Assembly (NCBI GenBank): GCA_016719225.1
Contig: JADKAN010000001.1
Coordinates: 930,001-994,000 of the forward strand
Direction of reading: 5' to 3'
DNA length: 64,000 bases
DNA from: Flavobacteriales bacterium
GTDB taxonomy: Bacteria > Bacteroidota > Bacteroidia > Flavobacteriales_F > PHOS-HE28
Every line of letters starts with the position of its first letter. The first letter of the stretch is position 1. Below, piece by piece: positions 16,900 to 27,200 of this stretch. The position numbers and the translations under genes were made by a program. The notes under the pieces are model-generated. The model was given only the letters and a program-made list of their open reading frames with translations. It did not search any database and had not been told where the DNA came from.

Positions 16900-19172
16900 C
16901 AATGCTGTACCATCAAGCGGCTCTGTGCCAGTGTGCTGCCGTCCCCGGAAACGGCACGTAATAAATACAGGCCTGGTGCCAGGTCGCCCACGGCCATCGC
17001 ACCCTCTACCCCTGCCCAAGTACGCACCAGCCTTCCCGTGGGGTCCAGCAACTGGAGTGTTGCAACCCGCGTTCCGTTCCAACGCACTTGGAACTCATTT
17101 CCTGCGGGGTTCGGGTATAGCGTCATGGCTTCCGCAGTAGCGGCAGTTTCCTCCACGCTGGCATAAGGATCCACCGGGGCAACAACCACGGGGCGTATCA
17201 TCCAAGAACCGCTTCTGGACGAGGTAGCCCAGCTCTGTCCTTTATTGTAGAACATCTTGTCGTGGTTGTCGCGGTTCCGGTCCAGCCCCAGCTGTAGTTC
17301 GGTGTTGTTGGTCTGCACCCAACCCACGTAGAAGGTGCCGTTCACGGCGATGGTGCTGTCCAGCGGATATTCCACAAAATAATCCGGTCCCCAAGTATGG
17401 TACTGCGGATTGCTGAAGGAGACGTTCTGGAAAATGATGGTCTCTGGGTCGAGACTGCTCCACACCGTAATGATGAAGGAACCCGCGTTGGGGTCGTTCA
17501 CCGTTCCGTTGTAGGTAAAGATGGGATCGAAGTACATCCGCAAGGCACGCAGTGAATCGCTGCCCTGGGTGTTGAATTGGTAGGCTAGCTTGCTACCGCC
17601 TCCCTCCACGATACTGTACCCCGCCTCGGCCGAGCCATCGTCGTAACTGTAATAGTTACTGATCTCTTGCCGGAACGTAGCGGTGTCGTTGTATGCTAGC
17701 GCGTCCGGTGTGGCGTTGGTCCAGAACTTGGTGGTGAGGAAGGCAGCATCGGCGCAGCCGGAAACATCATAGACCAGCGGGTTTGCACCGCTGTTCACCG
17801 GGTGTGTGGAGGTGAAGCTGGTCTGCGCGTTGTTGCTGATGTTGTTGCCGTAGTTGGCCCGCGTGGTGCTCCAACCACAATCCGATGTGACGCCATAACC
17901 CCAAGTGATGAACTTGTCCTGCGTGTCGTTGTTGCGCTGGACCAGGTCAACGGAATTCGCCATATAGCTGGCGGGGGCTTGGATGAACTTCGCGTAGGGT
18001 ACCGAGGTGTAGTTATTCAACAGGCCCGCTTCAGGATAGACATAGGCAACGTCCTTGAGGACCACATCATTCACATTGCGGTTCCGGTCCAAGCGCACAT
18101 AGTCGATGTGCCATTGGTCCACCGCGCCACCCAAGGTGGCATCGTTGCTGAAGCGGAACCGGAAGTTGGACTTCAGGTACTGGGCTTCCTTGATGGGGAT
18201 CATCACATTCTTGAACGTATCCACAGCGGCTATTCCGGAGGTGGCCCAGATGCGGTACCATGCATTCTGGTCCGGGGCGAAAAACTCCAGCCGCAAACTG
18301 TCGACATCATGCTGCTGGGTATCCCCGCTACGGCCCACCGGTTCACACAAGAAACTCAGGTAAATGCTGTCGCCCGCCGCGAACGCCAAGTTGATGGGGA
18401 CAGAGGTCAAATGATCGGCCAAGCCGTTGGAGTTGGGTGCCTCCGGCGCATACGGGTAGCCGGTGCGGTCCAGTCCGTCAAGCGTGGCAACGCCGATGGT
18501 GGGCGGGTTCAGCGGGAATGTTCCGTTGATGTACGCATCGTCATCGGCCCAAAGCACCCAAGGACGCGTGCTGTTGTCCGGGTTGATGTAAGTGCGCGGG
18601 TCAGATGCCACGCTGTAGACCAACAAGGAATCCTGGAAGCGGTCGCCCTGCAATGCAAGGGTATCCGTGGTGGCATCGTTCACCGTGTCCACCACGGTGT
18701 ACGGTGGCCAAAGGAACATGCTCTGCTCCGTGACGGGGTACACGGAGAGGTCGCGCACGATCACCACCACGGCCGGGTTCGCCACCTGCGTCACGATCAA
18801 CGTATCGTTCTGGGTGTTGAAGGTGATGTGGAAGGAGGTATCGTTCACATAAACCATGTCGGGCGTACTGATGCCACCGGCCACCAATTGGTAGATCGTC
18901 TCGGTCAACGTCACGTTCGCATCGCTGCTCTGCGCTGAGAGGTGGCGCGTACGGTCCACCGAAAAGTCGTCCACCACGGGAATGGTCTGCGGTGTGTTAT
19001 CGTAGTTGAACACCTCATTCAGCCCGCCGGCTTTCAGCGCTTGCGGTGCATTGCCGCGTGGAACGGCGTGCAGCGGTGAAACCACTTCTTGTGCGATCGC
19101 CTGTGGCGTAATGGCCAAGAGGCCCAAGCCCAGTGTGGCCCGGGTGATGAATGCCAACATTTTTCCGATCAT
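16899..19172 (-). CDS. Large T9SS-secreted surface protein
   Basis: The protein has 757 residues, with a signal peptide ending TPQAIAQ (about residue 28). A long beta-rich extracellular part shows no recognised enzyme motif; it mentions repeated Asn- and Asp-rich strands such as FRFRFSNDATLGG. A type A sorting domain begins LYPNPAGNEFQVRW and ends with an S-x-L-MV-type last strand. This sorting domain directs export by the type IX system and anchoring to the cell surface. The gene overlaps its neighbours on both sides by single bases (TGATG), forming a PASTA - T9SS protein - rluA transcription unit. Confidence 0.85.
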   Translation of the reverse strand: MIGKMLAFITRATLGLGLLAITPQAIAQEVVSPLHAVPRGNAPQALKAGGLNEVFNYDNTPQTIPVVDDFSVDRTRHLSAQSSDANVTLTETIYQLVAGGISTPDMVYVNDTSFHITFNTQNDTLIVTQVANPAVVVIVRDLSVYPVTEQSMFLWPPYTVVDTVNDATTDTLALQGDRFQDSLLVYSVASDPRTYINPDNSTRPWVLWADDDAYINGTFPLNPPTIGVATLDGLDRTGYPYAPEAPNSNGLADHLTSVPINLAFAAGDSIYLSFLCEPVGRSGDTQQHDVDSLRLEFFAPDQNAWYRIWATSGIAAVDTFKNVMIPIKEAQYLKSNFRFRFSNDATLGGAVDQWHIDYVRLDRNRNVNDVVLKDVAYVYPEAGLLNNYTSVPYAKFIQAPASYMANSVDLVQRNNDTQDKFITWGYGVTSDCGWSTTRANYGNNISNNAQTSFTSTHPVNSGANPLVYDVSGCADAAFLTTKFWTNATPDALAYNDTATFRQEISNYYSYDDGSAEAGYSIVEGGGSKLAYQFNTQGSDSLRALRMYFDPIFTYNGTVNDPNAGSFIITVWSSLDPETIIFQNVSFSNPQYHTWGPDYFVEYPLDSTIAVNGTFYVGWVQTNNTELQLGLDRNRDNHDKMFYNKGQSWATSSRSGSWMIRPVVVAPVDPYASVEETAATAEAMTLYPNPAGNEFQVRWNGTRVATLQLLDPTGRLVRTWAGVEGAMAVGDLAPGLYLLRAVSGDGSTLAQSRLMVQH

Positions 19173-19946
19173 CAGGGTTGATCCGTTGCAGTGCTATCCA
19201 AAGTAAGCCAAACATCCACCAAGCCCCCCGGGGCGATGGTGCTGCCTACCGTTGGGTCGGGCGATTGCCGTTCCACCGTTGCCAACGCGGTATCGCACCC
19301 GGTATTGCAACCCTTCACCTCCACGACAAGTCCCAAGTTCAGTGAAGCGAGGTTCAGCACGGCTTTCATTTCCGCGAAGCCCATGCCCCGTAGATCAGGC
19401 ACCGGTACGCGGTCGCCACTTCTGGCCCTGGCCCAGCACCAACGTGATGGATTCCCCTCTCCGGATCCGGGTCTCCGCGGCGATGGGTTCGCCCTTGTAC
19501 ATCTGCGCCACCACACAATCCATGCACGGGTCAGGCCGGTACTGCATCTCGGACACCTTTAATCCGAGTATCTCCAGAACGCTGATGGCCTGCCGCTTGC
19601 TGAGATTGACCAACGACGGCATGTTGAGCATCTTCGGGTGGCTCGCGTTCACCACGAGGTACACGGTCCGGTCCGGCTTTACGGTCTGCCCAGCGTCGGG
19701 ATCCTGGTCCACCACGGCTCCTTTGGCCATGTCGTCATTGTAGACTGAATCGATCACTTCGGTCTTCAGGTCCAGCTTCTCCAACGCAGCGGCGGCCTCC
19801 ATGGGCGTCATTTTCGATACGTCAGGTACCTCCACTCCCGCATTGTGCCTTGTGTAGAGGCTCAGCCACGCCCAAGCACCCGCTAAAATGATACCGGCGA
19901 TCAAGACCGGGCCCAGGAAAAGGAGAAGTCGTTTGCGGGGGGACAT
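19172..19946 (-). pseudogene. PASTA-domain membrane protein, frameshifted
   Basis: Read from ATG 19946, the frame gives a short cytoplasmic N-terminus, one membrane helix (about residues 7-28) and PASTA domains starting VEVPDVSKMTPMEAA and LNMPSLVNLSKRQAI. It breaks after LVLGQGQK. The third PASTA domain (VPVPDLRGMGFAEMK...) continues in another frame to 19172. Removing one base near 19424 (the T of AAGTGGCG) rejoins them as ...GQGQKGDRVPVPDLRG. The reconstructed protein has about 258 residues. PASTA domains bind muropeptides or beta-lactams; no kinase domain is present. Sequencing error and a true mutation are both possible. Confidence 0.75.
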
Positions 19947-20094
19947 TGAACAGGTGTTCCGCCGGAGCAGGAAGGCGCGAATATAGACCGGCCAAGGCGC
20001 GCGGATCTTCACAACACACCGTTCGCACTTCCCGCATGCAGGCGCTGGCACATGCATTGTCCTGCCTTTCTTTGGTGCAAGCTCAATACCTGCC

Positions 20095-21102
20095 ATGGCC
20101 CTCCCCTTCATCGCCATCCTGCGTGGCGGATACACCGGTGAATCCGTCATCAGCCATCAAAGCGCTGGAACGATGATGAATGCACTGGATGCTTCCCTTT
20201 ACGAAGCCGCCTTCATAACCGTGGAAAAGGCCGGCTGGACCTGCGAGCGCGCTGATGGTTCCGTGTTGCCCTTCGACCGGGGGGCTTTCACTGCTGACCG
20301 TGGCCATGGTCATGAACGTTTCCACGCCGCGCTGGTGGCCATACACGGCACTCCTGGTGAGGACGGCAAACTACAAGGCTACCTGGACATGCTCGGTGTG
20401 CCGTACCAGACGGGTGGTGTCCTGAACATGGCGCTCACCATGAGCAAATACGCCACCACGGGCCTGTTGCGACAGATGGGATTCCCGGTCGCCGGTTCCG
20501 TGCTGCTGCGGCGCGGCGAAGCCGACATGGAGCAGCGGGTCATGGAGGTAGCGGGTATTCCCTGCTTCGTAAAACCGGATAATAGCGGCAGCAGCTTGGG
20601 CATCAGTAAGGTCAAGACCAAGGAAACACTCCAGGCCGCACTGGATCTCGCATTCAGCGAAGCAGACAGCGTGATGTGCGAGGCCTTTGTACAAGGACGC
20701 GAACTCACCTGCGGTGTGATCCGCATGAACGGCACGGTGCAGGCGATGCCCGTCTGCGAGATCCGCACAAGCCGGGAATTCTTCGACTACGAAGCCAAAT
20801 ACCACGCCGCCGACACACAGGAGATCGTTCCCGCGCCGTTGCCGGATGCGGTAACGGCCATCGTGCAAGCCCGTTCCGAGGACATTTACCGCGCTCTGCA
20901 ATGCAACGGCATGGTGCGCGTGGACCATTTCTGGAAAGAAGGCGAAGGCGACGGCACCGAGGTGGTGACCATCGAGGTGAACACGGTGCCCGGCTTCAGT
21001 TCGGCGAGCATCTTCCCGAAGATGTTGAATGCGGCGGGGATCGGCGTGCCCAAGGCCGTGAATGTGTTGGTCTCCGACATGCTGCTCAGGAGGGATTCCT
21101 GA
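20095..21102 (+). CDS. ddl: D-alanine--D-alanine ligase
   Basis: The 335-residue ATP-grasp enzyme joins two D-alanines for peptidoglycan. The N-domain begins FIAILRGGYTGESVIS; HGTPGEDGKLQGYLDMLGVPYQTGG matches the Ddl segment around the active-site loop (split here over residues 84-108). The ATP-grasp core shows PCFVKPDNSGSSLGISKV, and metal/ATP ligands lie in TIEVNTVPGFSSASIFP near residues 299-315. The neighbouring divergent PASTA gene is also envelope-related. Confidence 0.95.
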   Translation: MALPFIAILRGGYTGESVISHQSAGTMMNALDASLYEAAFITVEKAGWTCERADGSVLPFDRGAFTADRGHGHERFHAALVAIHGTPGEDGKLQGYLDMLGVPYQTGGVLNMALTMSKYATTGLLRQMGFPVAGSVLLRRGEADMEQRVMEVAGIPCFVKPDNSGSSLGISKVKTKETLQAALDLAFSEADSVMCEAFVQGRELTCGVIRMNGTVQAMPVCEIRTSREFFDYEAKYHAADTQEIVPAPLPDAVTAIVQARSEDIYRALQCNGMVRVDHFWKEGEGDGTEVVTIEVNTVPGFSSASIFPKMLNAAGIGVPKAVNVLVSDMLLRRDS

Positions 21103-21226
21103 GCCTAGAGTTGTGGGTCGGCCCAGCCCTTCCAACTTGATCGTCAGGACTGCCCTTCACTTCCGACCTTTGTACTGCGCAACGGCGCTCCTGTGAAGCC
21201 GTGCAGCAAAACCTTGAATTGAAGCG

Positions 21227-21766
21227 ATGAACAAGCAGACAGCAACGATCGGTGGCGGGTGTTTTTGGTGCGTGGAAGCCATCATGAAGCGGATCAACGG
21301 AGTGGAGAAGGTGCAGTCCGGCTACGCCGGCGGCCACACCCCGGCGCCCAGCTACCGGGAGGTATGCGAAGGACGCACCGGCCACGCCGAAGTGACGCAG
21401 GTGACCTTCGATGCGGACGTGATCTCCTACAAGGACCTGCTGAGCATTTTCATGACCAGTCACGACCCCACCACGCACAACCGCCAAGGTGGCGATGTAG
21501 GCACGCAGTACCGCTCCATCATCCTGTACCACGATTCCGAGCAAAAAGCTGTTGCGGAAGGGTTGATGGCCGAATTGAAGGACGTGTTCCCCGCTCCCAT
21601 AGTGACCGAAGTGGTCCCCTTGGAAAAGTTCTTCCCCGCAGAGGAATACCATGACAACTATTACGACCGTAATACCGAAGCGGCCTACTGCACCGCCGTG
21701 ATCGCGCCGAAAGTGGCCAAGCTCCGCGCCAAACATGCCGATAAGCTGAAGCCGGTAGAGGTATGA
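21227..21766 (+). CDS. msrA: Peptide-methionine (S)-S-oxide reductase
   Basis: This 179-residue MsrA repairs oxidised methionine in proteins. The catalytic motif is GGGCFWCVEA (residues 9-18) with the nucleophilic first Cys. Further hallmarks are GYAGGHTPAPSYREVCEGRTGHAE (split across residues 35-58) and GTQYRS. No fused MsrB domain is present and the classical distal Cys-rich tail is absent, so recycling may involve Cys17 or another thiol. The stop overlaps the next gene, which encodes a thioredoxin-like protein that could reduce it. Confidence 0.96.
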   Translation: MNKQTATIGGGCFWCVEAIMKRINGVEKVQSGYAGGHTPAPSYREVCEGRTGHAEVTQVTFDADVISYKDLLSIFMTSHDPTTHNRQGGDVGTQYRSIILYHDSEQKAVAEGLMAELKDVFPAPIVTEVVPLEKFFPAEEYHDNYYDRNTEAAYCTAVIAPKVAKLRAKHADKLKPVEV

Positions 21767-22248
21767 CCCGAGGGCGACCGGCGCCAGAGCTGAAAGTGGC
21801 CCGTTGGGTGGATGCCGATGGCCACCCCACCGGACCACAGACATTCGCTCAGCGAAAAGGTCTTTTCAAGGTCGTGTTCTGCTTTCAGGCATGGTGCCAA
21901 GGCTGCCACAGCATGGGCTTCCCTGCGCTGAAGAAGTTGGTGGAGGCTTTGCAGGGCGAAGGCCGGGTTTCCTTCCTCGCTATCCAAACGGTTTTTGAAG
22001 GCCGAGCGGAAAATACATGGGAAGCCATGCTGAAAGTTCAGAAGGAATACGGCCTGGGTATTCCATTCGGGCACGATGTTGCGGAAGAAGGTGAGTTCCC
22101 ACACACCATGATCGAATTCGGCACCGGTGGGACTCCTTGGTTCCTTCTGATCGATCAACAGGATCGCCTCGTTTTCGGCAATTTCCATTTGGACACGGAG
22201 AAGGCCATAGCCTTCATCCGCGGCACTTTGGAAGAGCCCGGTGCCTGA
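21763..22248 (+). CDS. Thioredoxin-fold (TlpA/AhpC-like) protein
   Basis: The protein has 161 residues, without an evident signal peptide. A CxxC redox site sits in FQAWCQGCHSMGFPALKKL (Cys45, Cys48). The segment GTGGTPWFLLIDQQDRLVF holds the cis-Pro-type TP motif of thioredoxins. A disulfide-exchange role is likely. It overlaps msrA by 4 bases (ATGA), which makes it a plausible reductant partner for MsrA, but this is inference. Confidence 0.75.
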   Translation: MTRGRPAPELKVARWVDADGHPTGPQTFAQRKGLFKVVFCFQAWCQGCHSMGFPALKKLVEALQGEGRVSFLAIQTVFEGRAENTWEAMLKVQKEYGLGIPFGHDVAEEGEFPHTMIEFGTGGTPWFLLIDQQDRLVFGNFHLDTEKAIAFIRGTLEEPGA

Positions 22249-22286
22249 ACGAGAACAATACCGATCGAAGCACGACCTTCGCGCCG

Positions 22287-23478
22287 ATGAAGATCGTTGA
22301 GGCTTCGGAAGGAAAAGCGCTGCATGACTGGATGCGCGTGCCATGGCGCATCTACGCCAGCGATAAGAATTGGGTTCCCCACCTGAAGCAGGACGTGGAG
22401 AAAGTCTTCGATCCCAAAACAAACAAACTGCTTCAAGCCCGCGAGGAACGGAAAGCCGGAGCGATCAAGCGCTGGGTGCTCTATGATGATGCAGGGAAGG
22501 CTGCAGGAAGGATCGCCGCGTTCATCGACCCCAAGACCGCTTGGACCGATAAGCAACAACCCACAGGTGGCTGCGGTTTTTTCGAATGCATCGATGACCG
22601 AAAGGCGGCTGGCCTGCTCTTCGACGCTGCACGTGATTGGCTGAAGGCCCAAGGGCTCGAGGCCATGGACGGTCCGGTGAACTTGGGCGAGCGCAACATG
22701 TTCTGGGGCCTGCTGATCGAGAATTTCACCGACCTGCCCATCTACGGCACCAACTACAATCCGCCGTACTACGTAAAGTTGTTCGAGGCCTATGGCTTCC
22801 ATGTCTACTTCAAGCAGCTCTTCTTCAAGCGTTCGGCGACCACTCCCGTCCAGCCCATCTTCCACAGGAAATACAACCAGTTCAAAGCCGATCCGGACAT
22901 CAGTGTGCGCGATGTGCGTGGCATGAGCGATGAGAAGCTGGCCGAGGATTTCCGTACCGTGCTCAACGCCGCTTGGGTGGACCACGAGAACTTCAAGCCC
23001 ATGCCGAAGGAGGTGGCGCTGAAGACCATCAAGCAGATGAAGCCCGTGATGGACCCGCGGATCGTGATCTTCGTCTACCACAAGGACAAGCCCATTGCCT
23101 TCTTCGTGAACCTGCCGGAGCTGAACGAGATCTTCCGCTTCGTGGACGGTGACCTGAATTGGCTGGGCAAGCTGGAAATTCCTCTAGCATAAGTGGAAGG
23201 GCACGGCCAAGACCATGACCGGCATCGTCTTCGGCGTGGTGAAGGAATGGCAGGGCAAAGGCGTGGAGGGCGTGATGATCGTTCATCAGAGCAAATGGCT
23301 GATGGAGACCGGCCGCTATAACGACACCGTGCTCACGTGGATCGGTGATTTCAACCCGAAGATGCTGCGCGTTTGCGAGGGACTAGGCGCCACCAACTAC
23401 CGCACGCTGGCCACTTACCGCTATCTTTTCGATCGTACGAAACACTTCGAACGGCTGCCCCTGATCACGAAGAATTGA
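22287..23478 (+). pseudogene. GNAT-like acyltransferase gene, broken by frameshift plus stop
   Basis: The frame from ATG 22287 encodes about 300 residues (MKIVEASEGKALHDWMRVPW...) of a long GNAT-type acyltransferase common in Bacteroidota. It then ends abnormally at 23190. The missing C-terminus (KWKGTAKTMTGIVFGVVKEW... to ...LPLITKN) continues in another frame to 23478. Around 23174-23190 both a one-base insertion (CTGGAAATT for CTGAAATT) and a TGG-to-TAG change would have to be undone to restore K-L-K-F-L-W-H-K-W. Two lesions in ten bases suggest either genuine decay or a local sequence error. The substrate is unknown. Confidence 0.75.
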
Positions 23479-23557
23479 ACAGTTTTTTGCTGAAATGGAA
23501 CGGATGTATACCTTCGCGCCCTCAAATCGCAGAACACCTCCGGGTTGAAGGCGTTTT

Positions 23558-23630
23558 GATCCTGTAGCTCAGCTGGTAGAGCAATACACTTTTAATGTAT
23601 GGGCCCTGGGTTCGAATCCCAGCGGGATCA
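23558..23630 (+). tRNA. tRNA-Lys(UUU)
   Basis: A 73-nt cloverleaf: acceptor stem GATCCTG/CGGGATC (G-T pairs included) with discriminator A, D-arm AGCTCAGCTGGTAGAGC, anticodon stem ATACA/TGTAT with loop CTTTTAA (anticodon TTT at 23591-23593), and T-arm CCTGGGTTCGAATCCCAG. CCA is not encoded. Confidence 0.97.
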
Positions 23631-23667
23631 CAAAGACCTCGGCGAATGCCGGGGTCTTTGTCGTTTT
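23631..23667 (+). terminator. Terminator after tRNA-Lys
   Basis: CAAAGACCTCGGC (23631-23643), loop GAAT and GCCGGGGTCTTTG (23648-23660) form a 13-bp stem with one G-T pair, followed by TCGTTTT. It begins immediately at the tRNA 3' end. Confidence 0.8.
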
Positions 23668-23736
23668 AGGCCTCTGCAGCGGCAAGCCGAACATTGAGAT
23701 CGTGACATCCATCACCTTCGGGCCAAGGGCTTGCGC

Positions 23737-23744
23737 TACTTTTG
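23737..23744 (+). promoter_or_regulatory. Bacteroidota -7 box for the metal-efflux cluster
   Basis: TACTTTTG matches TAnnTTTG exactly and lies 10 bases before the ATG at 23755, so the transcript would have almost no leader. A -33 TTG is not clear. Confidence 0.5.
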
Positions 23745-23754
23745 TAGCACTTTG

Positions 23755-24108
23755 ATGCGCACACTCCTTTTCACCGTTGTGCTTGCACTCTATAGCTTCA
23801 GTGCTTTGGAGATGCACGAGTGGTTGCGCGTTCCGCAAGCCGTGGCACACGTGCTGGAGCATCACAGCAGTTGGGGCCACCACGACAAAAATGTGAATGG
23901 GCACGATGAGCATGATGGCGACCACAACCCCTTCGACAACGGTTGCGACGAAGTGTTCTGCGCCTGCGCCACACATGCCTTTCTTCCCGAATACGCCCGT
24001 TTGATGATCGTGCTGGGTACTTCGATCTCCACGATGAGCGGCCCCGAGCAGCTCGCGCCATTGGCCACGTACAGTGGCAACGTGTGGAACCCGCCCAAAC
24101 GGGCCTGA
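23755..24108 (+). CDS. His/Asp-rich exported protein of the metal-efflux cluster
   Basis: The protein has 117 residues, with an N-terminal signal or anchor (LLFTVVLALYSFSALEM). It is followed by a His/Asp cluster (HHSSWGHHDKNVNGHDEHDGDH, in two parts about residues 36-57) and a Cys-containing stretch (CDEVFCACATH). The composition suggests periplasmic binding of transition metal ions such as Zn, Co, Cd or Cu. It is the first gene of the cluster leading into the RND pump at 24208. No named family is recognised. The start is set by the ATG following the -7 box. Confidence 0.65.
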   Translation: MRTLLFTVVLALYSFSALEMHEWLRVPQAVAHVLEHHSSWGHHDKNVNGHDEHDGDHNPFDNGCDEVFCACATHAFLPEYARLMIVLGTSISTMSGPEQLAPLATYSGNVWNPPKRA

Positions 24109-24207
24109 GGCGCTGATGCGCCGCTGCACGACGAGGCACAGCCCCGTGCATTGATCACATTTTCCAATTATTGACCGCGGCCTTTACGCCGCAACCCGCC
24201 ATTTCGC

Positions 24208-27200
24208 ATGATCGATCGCATCATCACATTCAGCGTACGCAACAAGCTGATCACCGGCCTGCTCCTTCTGGCCCTCATCGGCTGGGGCGCTTGGTCCGTA
24301 ACGCAACTGCCCATCGATGCGCTGCCGGACGTCACCAACAACCAGGTGCTGGTGAACACCATCGCGCCCAACCTCGCCACGCAGGAGGTGGAGCAGTTCA
24401 TCACCTTCCCGCTGGAGCAGGCCTTCAAGAATCTGCCGGACGTGGTGGAACTGCGCAGCGTTTCGCGCAGCGGCCTCTCCGTGATCACCGTGGTGTTCAA
24501 GGATAAAGTACCGTTGTACCTCACCCGGCAGTTGGTGGCCGAACGCATCACGCAGGTGCAGGACCAGATACCGCCAGGGTATGGCAAGCCGGAGATCGCA
24601 CCGCCCACTACCGGCACCGGCGAGATCTACCAATACACCCTCGCCGTGGATAGCGCCCACAAGGGGCAATACGACCTGCTGGAACTTCGCACCCTACAGG
24701 ATTGGGTGGTGCGCAAACACCTGCTGGGCGTACCCGGCGTGATCGATGTAAGCAGTTTCGGAGGGTATTTGAAACAGTACGAAGTAAGCGTGGACGCGCG
24801 CCGCTTGGCAGGCGCGGGCCTTTCGCTGATGGACGTGTTCACCGCATTGGAGAAAAACAACGCGAACACCGGGGGCAGCTACATCGAAAAGGGACCGAAC
24901 ATCTATTTCATCCGGGGCGAGGGCGTGATCAATTCGCTGAAGGACATGGAGAACGTGGTGATCAGCTCACGAGGCGGCAGTCCGGTGCGCGTGCGCGATG
25001 TGGCGGAGGTGCGCTTCGGACATGCGGTACGCTACGGGGCCATGACGCGCAATGGCGAAGGCGAGGCCGTGGGCGGCGTGGTGTTGATGCTGAAGGGTGC
25101 CAACGCCATGGCCACCGTTACCGCCGTGAAGGAAAGAGTGGAGGAAGTGCAGCACAGCCTGCCCGAAGGTGTCCACATCGACGCGTTCGTGGACCGGTCC
25201 AAACTGGTGGAAAAGACCATCGGCACGGTGGAGCACAACCTGTTGATGGGCGCGCTGATCGTGATACTCGTGCTGGTGCTGCTGCTCGGCAATTGGCGGG
25301 CGGGCCTCATTGTGGCCAGCGTGATCCCGCTTGGCACTGCTCTTCGCCATCGGCTGCATGGTGCTGGCCGGGCAAAGCGCCAACCTGATGAGCATGGGCG
25401 CATTGGATTTCGGCCTTATCGTGGATGGCGCGGTGATCGTGGTGGAAGGCATGATGTTCGCGCTGCACCAACGCTACGCGGGCAAGCGGCTCAGCGGTGC
25501 GGAATTGGACACGGAGACCATTCGTGGCGCGGGCGATATCATGAAAAGCGCCGTGTTCGGGCAGGTGATCATCCTGATCGTGTACGTGCCCATTTTCGCG
25601 CTGATCGGCATCGAGGGCAAGATGTTCCGCCCCATGGCCTTCACCGTGAGCTTCGCCATCATCGGCGCCTTGATACTGAGCCTGACCTACGTGCCTTGGG
25701 CCGTCTCCATTTTTCTGAACAAGGATGTTCCCGAAGGGGAAAGCTGGAGCGAACGCATGATGCACCGCTTGCAGAATTGGTACGCACCAAAACTGCGCGG
25801 GCTGCTGCGGCACCGTCGCGTAGCCGTTGGCGGAGCCGTTGTTCTGATGGCCCTAGCACTTCTGGTGTTCAATCGGCTGGGCGGCGAGTTCATCCCGGAA
25901 TTGGACGAGGGTGATTTCGCCACCAACGTCACCATTCGCCAAGGCAGTAATCTGAGCCAAAGCATTGATGTGAGCGATCATCTGGCCCGCATCCTGCTGA
26001 AGGATTTTCCCGAGGTAAAGGAAGTGGTGGGCAAGATCGGAAGCAGCGAGATCCCCACGGATCCCATGCCGATCGAAAGCCAGGACCTGATCATCGTAAT
26101 GAAGGACCGGAAGGATTGGTCCACCACCAAGGACAGACAAAAAATGGCCGAACTGATGAACGAAAAGCTGAGCGTGATCCCGGGGGTCAACCTGAGCTTC
26201 GAGCAGCCGATCCAGATGCGATTCAATGAGCTGATCGCCGGGGTGAAAAGCGACATCGCCGTGAAGATCTACGGCGATGACCTCGATGAACTGTTCAAGA
26301 CCGCGAACGCAGCGGCAGCGCTGATCGCAACAGTTCCCGGAGCCACAGACATCAAGGTGGAACAAGTGACGGGAATGCCGCAGTTGGTGGTGAAATATGA
26401 TCGTGCCCGGATCGCGCAGTACGGTCTGAACGTGGCCGACCTGAACCGGGTACTGAACACGGCATTGGCGGGCGGACATGCGGGCGTGGTATACGAAGGT
26501 GAGCGCCGCTTCGACCTTGTGGTGCGCCTTGCGGACATGCGCGACGCGGATCCGGACAAGGTGAAGAACATCCTGATCTCTTTGCCGAACGGTTCCCAGA
26601 TGCCGTTGGGCCAACTGGCGGAGATCGGCTTCCAAAGTGCTGCGGCACAGATCAGCCGCGAGGATGGCGCGCGGCGCATCGTGCTGGAGACCAACGTGCG
26701 CGGCCGCGACATCCAAAGCACGGCGGAGGACATTCAAGTGTTGATAGGCGAAAAACTGAAGTTGCCCACCGGCTATTTCGTCAGCTACGGCGGCACTTTC
26801 CAGAACCTGCAACAAGCCAGCGCGCGTTTGTTGCTCACCGTGCCCCTGGCCTTGGCGCTGATCTTTATTCTGCTGTTCTTCGCGTTCAAGTCATTCACCG
26901 AAGCGCTCATCATTTTCAGCGCAGTGCCGATGGCAGCGGTGGGCGGCGTGTTCGCGTTGTGGTTGCGCGGACTGGACTTCAGCATCAGCGCTGGTATTGG
27001 CTTCATCGCGCTGTTTGGCGTGGCGGTGCTGAACGGCATCGTGCTGATCAGTTACTTCAACCAGCTCATGCGCGAAGGCGAAGCGGATGTGACCGAGCGC
27101 GTGGTGCGCGGCACGTTGGCGCGCTTGCGGCCGGTGCTGGCCACTGCCGCCGTGGCCTCGCTCGGTTTCCTGCCCATGGCGCTCAGCACCAGTCCCGGCA

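Noticed and set aside
23558..23660. Integration site of a mobile island at tRNA-Lys
   Set aside because: No integrase gene and no second copy of the tRNA end were found in the window.
25325..25340. Programmed frameshift in CzcA
   Set aside because: No slippery heptamer or downstream structure was seen; an ordinary one-base insertion explains it.
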